Source: Candidatus Obscuribacterales bacterium | GTDB taxonomy: Bacteria > Cyanobacteriota > Vampirovibrionia > Obscuribacterales > Obscuribacteraceae | Length of the DNA: 30,528 nt | Assembly: GCA_021732245.1 (NCBI GenBank) | Contig: JAKFVJ010000361.1 | Coordinates: 1-30,528 of the forward strand | Direction of reading: 5' to 3' | In this document: in pieces, positions 21,441 through 30,369 of the stretch | Position numbering within the stretch: position 1 is the first letter of the stretch | How the letters are laid out: each line of letters opens with the position of its first letter | The notes under the pieces: model-generated | Database searches by the model: none | Seen by the model: the letters and a program-made list of their open reading frames with translations, nothing else | Told to the model about the DNA's origin: nothing | Made by a program: the position numbers and the translations under genes

Positions 21441-23806
21441 TTGAGGGACGCCGCCTTTTCGGACGGAAGTAGTGTTCTATGAGCAAGTAGGCGCAGTGAA
21501 TTGGCAACGACAAGTATGGTGCTTCCTTCGTGGAATAGAATTGCCCAACCAATATTTGTTAGTCCTAGAACTGCTGTACTGGCAAGTCCAAGAATGGTAA
21601 TGATAGAAACGGCCAAATTTTGTTGAATAACGGTGCGCGTGGCCCGCCCAAGGCTTATCACAAAGGGCAATCTAGCAAGATCATCTCCCATTAATGCAAC
21701 ATCAGCAGTTTCCAAGGCTACGTCTGTAGCAGCCCCTCCCATGGCTATACCGACGCTCGCGGCGGCTAATGCTGGCGCATCGTTTACACCGTCGCCAACC
21801 ATTGCTACAACTTTGTTGGCGGCTAACTCCTTCATCTGTTCGACTTTGTCTTCAGGCATCAGACCTGCTTTGACCTGGTCTATTCCCAAGTCAGTAGCCA
21901 ACTTGCTTGCAACACGAATATTGTCTCCAGATAATAGGAACAAATGCTGAAGTCCGAGTTTACGAAGCTTTGCTAGTGAGGCTTTTGCCTCGTTACGTGG
22001 AGTATCTGCAAGAGCGATGATTGCAGCCATCTTTCCATCAATAGCAATGGAAATACTTGTCTTGCCTTCAGATTCGACAGCCTCTAGTTGTTCGGTATGT
22101 TCCGGTACCAGCTCAATGCCGTTCGATTGCATAAGCCGTAAATTGCCGATAACGATTCGGTGATTATCGATTTTTGCTACAAGTCCTCGTCCGTCAATTG
22201 ACCGAAGCTCGGTTGGTTCAGGAAGCGATAGATTGCGAGATTTGGCTTCAGCAACAATTGCAGAGGCTAGTGGATGACCAGAGCGTGCTTCGCAGGCAGC
22301 GGTCAGTGCTAACACATCGTTTTCGGACATGCTTCCGTTGACTATGATGTCGGTAACCTTTGGCTTGCCGTGTGTTAGTGTGCCTGTCTTGTCGAAAGCA
22401 ATTGCATTTAACTGTCCCAAAGTCTCCAAATGTACGCCACCTTTTACGAGGACGCCATTTCTTGCTGCTTGAGCGATTCCTGCAAGAGCAGCCGATGGTG
22501 CGCCAAGCGCCAGTGCACAAGGAGAAACGCCTACTAAAAGCGTCATTGCTCGCAAGAATGCAGTTTTGAAAGGCACACCTAGTAGTGGTGGCACTACGAT
22601 AAGCAATAAGTCCAAGACAAGCACGGCTGGGACGAACCATGAAGTGAATTTTTCAGTAACCTGTTGCGTCTTAGTCTTTTGAGTTTGGGACTCCTCCACA
22701 AGTTGCATAACCCTAGATAGAGTATTGTCTTTGGCAAGCTTAGTGACTTTGATAAGTAGTTGTCCGTTGCCATTTATTGAGCCGGCAAAGACCTTGTCAC
22801 CTTTATCTTTTTCAACGGGCACACTCTCTCCTGTGATCGGAGATTGGTCGACGGATGACTGTCCGTGAGATACTGTGCCATCCACCGGTATTCGTACACC
22901 TGGTTTTACGATAACAATTTCATCAATTTGGATCTCATCAACCGAAACTTCGATTTGTTGAGTGTTGCGAACTACGAAAGCAGTGTTGGGTGTAAGTTGT
23001 CCAAGTTTAGAAACTGCGTCGCGAGCTTTATCGAGAGCAAGTTCTTCAAGAGCGTGTCCAAAGCTAAACAGGAAAAGCAAAAGTGCTCCTTCGGAAAACT
23101 GTCCAAGAATGGCTGCTCCGACTGCCGCAAATACCATCAGTAAGTCCGTATCGAATTGTCTTTCCTTAATAGAATGCCAGGCATGGCGGGCGATATCATA
23201 TCCACCGAAAATATATGCGGCCGCAAAAAATGGATAAGCAACTTCCATGGGTAGTGACAGCTTCGGTGTCAACCAAGCAATTGCCATAGTTAGACCACAA
23301 ATCAATGAGAAGATAAGTTCCCGGCGTTCGGCGAAAACGGCTCTAAGCCCTGTTTCCGGCACTTCATAGCCAAGTCCCTTAATACGTTCTTTGATTTCAG
23401 CAGTGTTTGTTTTGAAACTGTCGAACTCGACTTTCAGAGTGTTTGAAACGTAGCTCACGGAAACACTTAGGACACCATCTATGCGCTTGATTCCGTGCTC
23501 TACAACCATTGTGCAATCGGAGCAATCCATACCAATGATCGGCAGGAGTTGATGCTGGTATCGATTGGATATGGCAGCACCAGCGTGCGATGCCAGTCGT
23601 TGTACATTTGTCAGTTGAAGCAAAGTTGGGTCATAGTGCAAGCAGAGAGTATGTTGTTTCTCCTGTGCTTTGATGTGAGCTTGGGTGATACCACGAGTTG
23701 CTTGTAACTGGCGCTCCAACGACTGGATACAGTGATCACGCTCATTGTCCACATGTGGTAACAGTAGTTGAAGATCAATTTCTAGTTTTTGTTCGTCTCG
23801 TGTCAT
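21437..23806 (-). CDS. Heavy-metal P1B-type ATPase (probably P1B-4-like, Co/Zn)
   Basis: A 789-residue heavy-metal exporting P-type ATPase of the inner membrane. Residues ~1-85 are a ferredoxin-like domain without the CxxC motif, followed by a metal-binding HMA domain with GMDCSDC at 92-98. The catalytic core has TGES (325-328), the membrane motif SPC (428-430), the phosphorylation site DKTGT (472-476), the HP dipeptide (511-512), GDGVNDAP (671-678) and HEGST (759-763) in the last membrane segment. SPC together with HEGST is the combination of the P1B-4 subgroup, which exports Co2+, Zn2+ or Fe2+; copper ATPases have CPC. The ribosome binding site is weak. It lies 48 nt after the TolC-like gene. 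A cobalt/zinc preference is likely but not proven. Confidence 0.93.
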   Translation of the reverse strand: MTRDEQKLEIDLQLLLPHVDNERDHCIQSLERQLQATRGITQAHIKAQEKQHTLCLHYDPTLLQLTNVQRLASHAGAAISNRYQHQLLPIIGMDCSDCTMVVEHGIKRIDGVLSVSVSYVSNTLKVEFDSFKTNTAEIKERIKGLGYEVPETGLRAVFAERRELIFSLICGLTMAIAWLTPKLSLPMEVAYPFFAAAYIFGGYDIARHAWHSIKERQFDTDLLMVFAAVGAAILGQFSEGALLLFLFSFGHALEELALDKARDAVSKLGQLTPNTAFVVRNTQQIEVSVDEIQIDEIVIVKPGVRIPVDGTVSHGQSSVDQSPITGESVPVEKDKGDKVFAGSINGNGQLLIKVTKLAKDNTLSRVMQLVEESQTQKTKTQQVTEKFTSWFVPAVLVLDLLLIVVPPLLGVPFKTAFLRAMTLLVGVSPCALALGAPSAALAGIAQAARNGVLVKGGVHLETLGQLNAIAFDKTGTLTHGKPKVTDIIVNGSMSENDVLALTAACEARSGHPLASAIVAEAKSRNLSLPEPTELRSIDGRGLVAKIDNHRIVIGNLRLMQSNGIELVPEHTEQLEAVESEGKTSISIAIDGKMAAIIALADTPRNEAKASLAKLRKLGLQHLFLLSGDNIRVASKLATDLGIDQVKAGLMPEDKVEQMKELAANKVVAMVGDGVNDAPALAAASVGIAMGGAATDVALETADVALMGDDLARLPFVISLGRATRTVIQQNLAVSIITILGLASTAVLGLTNIGWAILFHEGSTILVVANSLRLLAHRTLLPSEKAASLK

Positions 23807-23854
23807 TTTCTTTGTTCTGTTTGGGTTGTTGAGGGCTATGAGTTTGTGATTAAT

Positions 23855-25168
23855 TTAGAGTGGATGTCCGATTGCTTGTTCCAGGTCCGTTAAGGACTGC
23901 TGGTAACTGCGGACGGCTTCAAGATAGGAGGCTTTGGTTTGCACATTTGCTTGTTGTGCAGCCAATGTTGCAGTAATATCGTTTTGACCAACTTCGTATC
24001 CGCGTCTTGCCATTCTGGCTACCTTTTCCGATGTAGGGAGTATTTTTTCTTGGAAATAGGCAACTCTTTGGCGTGCGGCAGAAAGCTGCTGGTATGCAGA
24101 TATCACTTCTTCAGTGACAACGTTTTTGGTTGATTCGAATTCTCGCTTTATTTGAATGTTTTGCGCTTTCAATCTAGCCAGTTCGCCTTGTTGAAAATTA
24201 AATACTGGCAATTCTTGAGTGACAGCTATGAAATAGCCCCTTGTGGCCGGACCTTCAGGAGGATTTCCGGAGTATGAACTACCTGCACTTAACTGGGTGT
24301 TAGGAACGATATTGCCTAAGGCTGTTCTCATGCCAGCTTGATTTACGGCAAGAGTTTGCCTGACGACTTTGAGATCAAGACGATTTTTGAGAGCATCTGC
24401 AATAAGACTGTCTAAAGTAGGCAGATCTTTGCTGAAGTCGGGCAATAGTTCATTGACTTCTGCTCTCAATTGAAACTGCGGAAGGTGTTGGACCGATATG
24501 CTGTTCTTGTAGTCTCTTCCTGCAATGACGCTTAGTCGTTGTTTAGTCTGATCCAGTTTTTTCTCGCTCTGAAGTAAGTCAGCTTCAGCTTGAAAGGCTG
24601 CCAATTCGGCGCGATTAACATCGAAGGCAGCGACGTCGTCTGCTGCGAATCGTTTTTGAGCGATACTTACCAGACCTTCAGAAAGTTGCCGCAAATCTTC
24701 GTATGTTTGACGACTTTCAATAGCCATGACCACATCCAGATAGGCACGGCGAACGGTACTTCTTAATTGCCACAAATTACGCTGAATTTCAAAATCAACT
24801 TGCTTTACCTGAGAACGAGCCAATAACAATCTGAAGGCAAGTTTCCATGGCGGCTCGATCGGCACTATGGCACCAACTTGTTTGGCTAACTGTGCAGTGT
24901 CATTCAGAACAAAAATTGAAGGGTTCGGTAAGGTAAGAGCTTGCGCGTAGGCTGCTCTGGATATCCCTAATTGTGCTCGAATGTTTGCCGCTCTTGGACT
25001 GTTAACTAGAGATTCATCAAAAACAGCTGACAGTGGGGTGAATTGTTGCCGATTGGATTCTTGAGGCACATTTAGTAACGCTGGATCAACAGAGGCAGCG
25101 TGGGTAGGCATCACTGTGCCAAAGACACAGCAAACAGCAAGTAACAGTGGTTTGTACCGGGCACTCAT
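23855..25168 (-). CDS. TolC-like outer-membrane channel of RND efflux (CzcC/CusC type)
   Basis: A 437-residue outer membrane factor with a signal peptide (LLLAVCCVFGTVMPTHA). Two similar halves with long coiled-coil helices follow, as in the outer membrane efflux family. The first has LANS-like SPRAANIRAQLGISRAAYAQ, LRSTVRRAYLDVVMAIESRQ and RFAADDVAAFDVNRAELAAF. The second has RLDLKVVRQTLAVNQAGMRT, FIAVTQELPVFNF, EVISAYQQLSAARQRVAYF and GYEVGQNDITATLAAQQANV. Trimeric channels of this type pass substrate from the periplasm to the outside. The start overlaps the RND gene stop as ATGA. The order here is adaptor, pump, channel, unlike the usual czcCBA order with the channel first. Confidence 0.9.
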   Translation of the reverse strand: MSARYKPLLLAVCCVFGTVMPTHAASVDPALLNVPQESNRQQFTPLSAVFDESLVNSPRAANIRAQLGISRAAYAQALTLPNPSIFVLNDTAQLAKQVGAIVPIEPPWKLAFRLLLARSQVKQVDFEIQRNLWQLRSTVRRAYLDVVMAIESRQTYEDLRQLSEGLVSIAQKRFAADDVAAFDVNRAELAAFQAEADLLQSEKKLDQTKQRLSVIAGRDYKNSISVQHLPQFQLRAEVNELLPDFSKDLPTLDSLIADALKNRLDLKVVRQTLAVNQAGMRTALGNIVPNTQLSAGSSYSGNPPEGPATRGYFIAVTQELPVFNFQQGELARLKAQNIQIKREFESTKNVVTEEVISAYQQLSAARQRVAYFQEKILPTSEKVARMARRGYEVGQNDITATLAAQQANVQTKASYLEAVRSYQQSLTDLEQAIGHPL

Positions 25169-28100
25169 TTGGTTGGAGCATCTCCCTTCAGTGTCGGATA
25201 TGTGGATGATTTTTCAGTATCACGTTTGTTGGACATACGTTGGGAGATTCGCTTAGCGGTTTTTTCGAACCATATGAAGAGATTGGGCAATAGTAGAAGT
25301 GTAAGAAGGCTTGATGTGATAAGACCGCCAATTACAACTGTTGCTAATGGGCGTTGCACCTCAGCACCAGCGGAACTTGAAAATGCCATTGGGAAAAAGC
25401 CAAGGCTGGCAACAAGAGCGGTCATAAGCACAGGGCGAAGCCTTGTGAGGGCCCCTTGAATAACCGCTGCTTCTGTGTCCATATGTTCCTTCAAGCTATT
25501 TATATAGCTGACCATTACGACTCCATTGAGAACAGCAACTCCGGATAAGGCAATGAATCCGACACCTGCCGAAATTGAAAATGGCATTCCCCGTATAGCA
25601 AGAGCAAAAACACCACCCACTATGGCAAACGGAATACCGGTGTAAATAAGCAGCGCCTCGCTGACCGAACCGAAAGTCATGAACAACAGTATGAAAATAA
25701 GTAAGAGAGCAACGGGTACCACAATGGACAACATCAGAGTTGCCCGTTGTAGATTTTCAAATTGCCCGCCCCAGGTGATGTAATAGCCTTCTGGCAATTT
25801 TATGTTCTTATCGATTTCAGCTTGAGCGTCTTTGACAAAGCTTCCAATGTCGCGGCCGCGAACGTTCAATTCGACAACAATACGTCTTCTTCGATCTTCG
25901 CGTGAGATTTGCGCAGGTCCTTCTTCGACAGTTATTTTGGACAGAGCAGAAAGTGGTATTAACGCACCGGAATTTCCGGCAGTAAGTGCCGGTGCAGAGA
26001 CAAGCAGTTTCTTAATTGCTTCGATATCCTGGGCGCTGCCTTCAGTCAGGCGCACTATCATGTCGAAGCGCTGCTCGCCCTCATAGACAATCCCGGCGGG
26101 TTGTCCGGCTATGATTGACTGGACAATGTTGTTGACGTCTTGAACATTTATTCCATATCTGGCAATTGCATCTCTGTCGGCTTCAATAGATAGTTGTGGA
26201 AGACCGGCAGTTTGTTCAAGTTTTACATCGGCTGCTCCAGGAACTTTCGAAATTACCTTGGCTATTTTCTCCGCGACTTGACGAAGCGTATTGAGGTCAT
26301 CGCCAAAGACTTTTACTGCAATGTCAGACCGGACGCCTGCTATTAATTCTGCGGTACGAAGTTCAATCGGTTGAGAAAAACTAAAAACTGCCTGTGGCAC
26401 TTTGTTCTCAAGTGCTTTGGACATCTTATTGATTAACTCTTCGCGGCTATGGGCAGATTTCCATTCGCCAATGGGCTTGAGTGCCACGTACATGTCGACA
26501 CTTTCTACTCCCATCGGATCTGTGGCGACTTCAGCGCGGCCTATTTTACTCACCGTTTTTACGACTTCCGGAAACGACATCAAGACTTGCTCGGCTTGTG
26601 TTGCAGTGGCAATTGATTGTGTAAGAGATACGCTTGGAAGTTGTTGCATCTGAATGGCCAGGGCACCTTCATCAAGACGAGGAATGAATTCAGAGCCGAG
26701 CATAGGAAATGTGATTGCGCTGAAAACAAGTAAGCTCGCAGCAACGGCAAATGTTTGTGGTCTGAAATTCCAAGCCAGTGCAAGAGCACGCTTATAGAGC
26801 GGTTTAACTATCCGTAGAAGCCAACTTTCTTCTTCTTTGACCGGACCGGTCATGATGATTGTGAGAAGTGCTGGGACATAGGTGAGAGACAGCAATAGAG
26901 ATCCAGCCAATGCAAAAACAATAGTCATAGACATCGGTTTGAACATCTTGCCTTCAATGCCGCTCAAACTAAATATAGGCAGATAAACGATGGCAATTAT
27001 GGCAACAGCAAACACAACAGGGCGTCCCACCTCAAGACAAGCTTTCAATATCGTGGTTTTGCGATCTTCATTCAGCTTTTCGTGCTGTGCTTCAGCCAGC
27101 CTACGCACGGCATTTTCAACCATAACAACTGCACCATCGACAATAAGTCCAAAGTCGATAGCACCAAGGCTCATGAGATTGCCTGACACTTTGAAGATAT
27201 TCATGCAGATGGCAGCAAATAACATGGACAGGGGAATGACGCTGGCAACAAGTAATGCGCCTCGCCAATTACCGAGTACTACAAGCAGCACTACAATGAC
27301 CAGTATTGCCCCTTCAAATAGATTCGACTCCACTGTATGGATGGTTCTATCAACAAGTTCAGAGCGGTCGTAAAATGGAACCAGCTCTACCCCTGGTGGT
27401 AGTGATTTCTTGATTTGAGCAACTCGCTTCTTGGCATTTTCTACGACTGTACGAGAATTCTCTCCTTTGAGCATCATTACTATGCCTGCAACAATCTCAC
27501 CTTTTCCGTCTGCCAGAACGGCTCCTTGTCTGACTTCTGAGCCAACATCAACTGTGGCTACATCGCGTACAAAAATTGGAACACCCTCAGCGCCTGTTTT
27601 GACAACGATGTTGGCTATTTGTTGGGTTGTTTGAGTGAGTCCTATTCCACGCAGCACATATTGCTCGCCTGAGTGTTCAATGTAGGCACCCCCTACATTT
27701 TCATTGTTGGCAACAACGGCGGACAATATTTCTTTTAGAGTAAGACCGTAAGCTTGTAATCTGGATGGATCAACACGAATTTGGTATTGCTTTTTCTGTC
27801 CACCATAACTGTTTACTTCGGCAACACCTTGTGTACCCATAAGCTGACGACGAACTATCCAGTCTTGTATGGTGCGCAATGCGATAGGATCTCTTAAAGT
27901 TCCCTGACCGGGACGAACTTCGTACTGATAGATTTCGCCAAGTCCAGTTGATATTGGACCCATTTCAGGTGACCCAATGGATTCCGGAATTTGTTGTCTT
28001 ACCTGAGTCAGTCTTTCCAACACAAGCTGACGGGCAAAATATGTATCGACAGCATCATCAAAGACGATAGTAACTGCAGAAAGACCGAACTTGGAGACGG

Positions 28101-28350
28101 ATCGTACTTGACTTACGCCTGGTAGACCACTCATTGCAATTTCAATTGGAAAAGTTATTTGGCGCTCTACTTCAAGCGGTGCAAGTGACGGAGCGGCTGT
28201 TAATACTTGAACTTGCACATTGGTAATGTCCGGTACTGCATCAATAGGCAGTTTCTGCAGGCTATACCAGCCAGCACCTATTAAAAATATGACCATCATA
28301 ATGATGAGCAGCGGTTGTTTTATGGAGAAACGAATAATTGCGTCAATCAT
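25165..28350 (-). CDS. czcA: CzcA-type heavy-metal RND efflux pump
   Basis: A 1061-residue inner-membrane RND proton antiporter. It starts with IKQPLLIIMM and LPIDAVPDITNVQVQV, typical of heavy-metal RND pumps, and has twelve expected membrane segments in two halves with large periplasmic loops. The fourth-segment signature at 399-413 is DFGLIVDGAVVMVEN, the pattern associated with the Co/Zn/Cd subgroup (HME1); copper/silver pumps carry a DAA variant without DFG. Full length agrees with the family (about 1040-1070). The start overlaps the adaptor stop (TAATG) with GGAGAAG just upstream. Together with the adaptor and channel it spans both membranes and exports periplasmic divalent ions. The gene symbol reflects family, not proven substrate. 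Confidence 0.93.
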   Translation of the reverse strand: MIDAIIRFSIKQPLLIIMMVIFLIGAGWYSLQKLPIDAVPDITNVQVQVLTAAPSLAPLEVERQITFPIEIAMSGLPGVSQVRSVSKFGLSAVTIVFDDAVDTYFARQLVLERLTQVRQQIPESIGSPEMGPISTGLGEIYQYEVRPGQGTLRDPIALRTIQDWIVRRQLMGTQGVAEVNSYGGQKKQYQIRVDPSRLQAYGLTLKEILSAVVANNENVGGAYIEHSGEQYVLRGIGLTQTTQQIANIVVKTGAEGVPIFVRDVATVDVGSEVRQGAVLADGKGEIVAGIVMMLKGENSRTVVENAKKRVAQIKKSLPPGVELVPFYDRSELVDRTIHTVESNLFEGAILVIVVLLVVLGNWRGALLVASVIPLSMLFAAICMNIFKVSGNLMSLGAIDFGLIVDGAVVMVENAVRRLAEAQHEKLNEDRKTTILKACLEVGRPVVFAVAIIAIVYLPIFSLSGIEGKMFKPMSMTIVFALAGSLLLSLTYVPALLTIIMTGPVKEEESWLLRIVKPLYKRALALAWNFRPQTFAVAASLLVFSAITFPMLGSEFIPRLDEGALAIQMQQLPSVSLTQSIATATQAEQVLMSFPEVVKTVSKIGRAEVATDPMGVESVDMYVALKPIGEWKSAHSREELINKMSKALENKVPQAVFSFSQPIELRTAELIAGVRSDIAVKVFGDDLNTLRQVAEKIAKVISKVPGAADVKLEQTAGLPQLSIEADRDAIARYGINVQDVNNIVQSIIAGQPAGIVYEGEQRFDMIVRLTEGSAQDIEAIKKLLVSAPALTAGNSGALIPLSALSKITVEEGPAQISREDRRRRIVVELNVRGRDIGSFVKDAQAEIDKNIKLPEGYYITWGGQFENLQRATLMLSIVVPVALLLIFILLFMTFGSVSEALLIYTGIPFAIVGGVFALAIRGMPFSISAGVGFIALSGVAVLNGVVMVSYINSLKEHMDTEAAVIQGALTRLRPVLMTALVASLGFFPMAFSSSAGAEVQRPLATVVIGGLITSSLLTLLLLPNLFIWFEKTAKRISQRMSNKRDTEKSSTYPTLKGDAPTK

Positions 28351-29714
28351 TACTCTTCTCCAAACTGTTCTTTAAGAAGTTTCGACTTCAGGACAAAAGA
28401 ACCATCTGCTGCTACTTGTTCACCAACTTCAAGTCCGCTAAGAATGGGCACGACCCCGGATGTGGCTGTTCCGATTTGGACATTGCGAACACGAAATTGT
28501 TCTGATGTTCTATCTTTGACGAAGACAACCGGCTTGCCATCAACTGTCTGTACTGCTGCTTGTGGAACAAACGGAACGTTCTGCATGGTTGCCTGAGTAG
28601 TGAATTCTACTTGTGCAAAGGATCCGACTTGGATCTTGTGTGCTGGATTTGCTATTTCAATGCGGACTCTCGATGTACGAGTGTCTTCATTGAGACGTGG
28701 ATCTATATAACTCACAGCACCGGTAACTAAACGATTACCCAGTTTGACATTGGCTGGGCTGCCTATGTGAATGCCGGTCATCTGGGTTTCAGGTACATTT
28801 GCTATGACCCAGAGAATATTTGTATTTGCTATTGTCAGAAGAGGCTTGCCTTGTTCAAAACCGGATCCGGGATTGACGAAACGTTCAATAATTGTGCCGG
28901 CTATAGGTGAACGTAACTCGATTTGTGAGATATTGTGTTCGACACCGGTTTCCGATCCCAGATGAGCATCCAAGGCTCGTAGTGCATCGCGAATATGTTC
29001 TGTTTCTGTTTCGGCAGTCTGAACTTCTGCTTTGGCTTGAGTCACTTCCCTATTTAATGTGATGTCTTTTTGGAAGTTATATTCGGCTTTGGCTCGATCA
29101 TATTCCGACTCCGTAGCTACTAAGTCTTTGCGTGCAGTCAGTCCTTCTGAGACAAGCAGTTTGGTTCGCTTGAGATTGGATTCTGCCTCATCGAGGCTGG
29201 CTTTTGATTTTAAGACGGAAACGCGATTGGCTGACTGTTGCACTCTATCGAGATTTATTTTGGATAAACGAAGTCTGGTCTCTGCTTCGTGTAGTTTTCC
29301 ATGCATCTCGGCTACTTGGGGGCTATCGATTTCAATAAGTACTGTCCCTGGCTTGACAGTATCTCCCAGAGACACAAATATCCTTTGAACACGGCCGCTG
29401 ACCAGTGGTGTCACCTGTTGCAATTGTTGTTGATTTGGTTCTACGGTGCCGGCGACGGAAAACGTTTCGGTCGGAGTCTGGCGAGTGACCGTAGCAAGTT
29501 TTATTCCGGCTGCTTTGCGATCAATATCAAGTGCGTCGGTTTTCTCCTCTACTTTGTTGGATTCTTTCGGTGCGCGATTGTTTAGCACAAACCAAAGTCC
29601 TAAACAAAGGACCCCAGTTACAGCAATTACTATTGCTGTAACCATCCATGCACGTGTTGCATTGCGTGATGCATTGGACGTAGATGATGGGTGTAATTCC
29701 TCAGGCGGTTGCAT
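28350..29714 (-). CDS. czcB: CzcB-type periplasmic adaptor (membrane fusion protein)
   Basis: A 454-residue adaptor of the RND complex, anchored by one N-terminal membrane segment (~23-45, WMVTAIVIAVTGVLCLGLWF). It shows the standard order: a lipoyl-like half (VTPLVSGRVQRIFVSLGDTV and PGTVLIEIDSPQVAEM), a long coiled coil (KLHEAETRLRLSKINLDRVQ to about residue 255), the second lipoyl half (IELRSPIAGTIIERFVNPGS), a beta-barrel domain (ILWVIANVPETQMTGIHIGS) and a membrane-proximal domain (VPFVPQAAVQTVDGKPVVFV and GLEVGEQVAADGSFVLK). No extra His-rich metal-binding tail is present. A perfect AAGGAG lies five bases before the ATG. It is separated from the upstream secreted gene by 82 nt containing a hairpin. 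Confidence 0.92.
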   Translation of the reverse strand: MQPPEELHPSSTSNASRNATRAWMVTAIVIAVTGVLCLGLWFVLNNRAPKESNKVEEKTDALDIDRKAAGIKLATVTRQTPTETFSVAGTVEPNQQQLQQVTPLVSGRVQRIFVSLGDTVKPGTVLIEIDSPQVAEMHGKLHEAETRLRLSKINLDRVQQSANRVSVLKSKASLDEAESNLKRTKLLVSEGLTARKDLVATESEYDRAKAEYNFQKDITLNREVTQAKAEVQTAETETEHIRDALRALDAHLGSETGVEHNISQIELRSPIAGTIIERFVNPGSGFEQGKPLLTIANTNILWVIANVPETQMTGIHIGSPANVKLGNRLVTGAVSYIDPRLNEDTRTSRVRIEIANPAHKIQVGSFAQVEFTTQATMQNVPFVPQAAVQTVDGKPVVFVKDRTSEQFRVRNVQIGTATSGVVPILSGLEVGEQVAADGSFVLKSKLLKEQFGEE

Positions 29715-29756
29715 GAGTTCTCCTTACTGAAAAGCAGACAAAACAAAAGATGCGCC

Positions 29757-29770
29757 ACGGCAAAAGCCGT
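29757..29770 (-). terminator. Intercistronic hairpin before the adaptor gene
   Basis: ACGGC and GCCGT form a five-base stem with a four-base TTTT loop on the minus strand, extendable by GCG/CGC across a two-base bulge. It is followed by a T-rich stretch. It could be a partial terminator or a processing site that sets different levels for the first gene and the efflux genes. Confidence 0.4.
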
Positions 29771-29796
29771 CGCGTCGGAATCTGTTATTTCTGAGT

Positions 29797-30189
29797 TTAG
29801 ATTAGGAGTTGCTGGTGCAGAGAAACTAGCGTTTGTGCAGTATTTCGCAGCGGCGCCTTATTGATACCGCTTTGCGCCAGCATAGTAGAACATGCGAAGG
29901 TGCAAACAAAATTATCGGTGGAGACAAGCGCAAATGCCGTCGGCGCATTTAATTGACTGAGGGTTATTGAGCTGATGAATGGAACATCAGTATGACTAAA
30001 GCAACAATTGGTTGTATGTCCGCAGTCGCTACATAAATCTTTTACAACATTTAAGATCTTCGATTGTGTACTTTCTGAAGCTACCACTTCACTTGGACAT
30101 ATGCACAACTCAAATGGCGCTTTGGTAAACTCGGCACCAAAGCAGATAAGTAGGGTTAGCAGTAATGCGAAAACAGATTTCGTTTTCAT
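29797..30189 (-). CDS. Small secreted cysteine-rich protein heading the efflux operon
   Basis: A 130-residue protein with an N-terminal export signal (MKTKSVFALLLTLLICFGAE). The rest has eight cysteines after the signal core: C29 and C31 (CIC), C53 and C56 (CSDCGH), C62-C63 (NCCFSH), C96 and C100. The CxxCGH...CCFSH cluster could bind a metal, perhaps as a periplasmic trap or sensor, but no known family is recognised. Small Cys- or His-rich periplasmic proteins often accompany RND metal pumps (CusF, CzcE and similar); this is not a CusF, since the OB-fold motif is absent. It is the first gene on the minus strand before the CzcB-like gene and is probably part of the operon. The ribosome binding site is modest (GGGAT). 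Confidence 0.7.
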   Translation of the reverse strand: MKTKSVFALLLTLLICFGAEFTKAPFELCICPSEVVASESTQSKILNVVKDLCSDCGHTTNCCFSHTDVPFISSITLSQLNAPTAFALVSTDNFVCTFACSTMLAQSGINKAPLRNTAQTLVSLHQQLLI

Positions 30190-30326
30190 ATCCCATCGAT
30201 CTTAATTTGAGGAATCAGGTTATCTCATAAATGGTCAAAGGATGCAAGTATCGCTTCTTTGCAACCACTATCCATGATAACTCCAAATCGGCATTAAGTG
30301 GGGATTTCTGTAAGCTGACTTTGACT

Positions 30327-30360
30327 CCATATTTTGAATCCACATTATGGATTCTAGAAT
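30327..30360. promoter_or_regulatory. Overlapping palindromes between divergent units
   Basis: GAATCC (30336-30341) and GGATTC (30349-30354) are a perfect inverted repeat with a seven-base centre. CCATA/TATGG (30327-30331 and 30346-30350) overlaps it, and ATTCTAGAAT (30351-30360) is a ten-base palindrome. They lie about 140-170 nt before the efflux operon start and just before a rightward reading frame. They could be operators. They do not resemble the G-tract sites usual for CsoR-family repressors. Confidence 0.35.
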
Positions 30361-30369
30361 GCTGATGTT

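Noticed and set aside
25165..28350. Calling the RND pump CusA (copper/silver)
   Set aside because: The fourth-segment signature has DFG and DGA as in Co/Zn/Cd pumps, not the copper-type pattern, and the adjacent ATPase has SPC rather than CPC.
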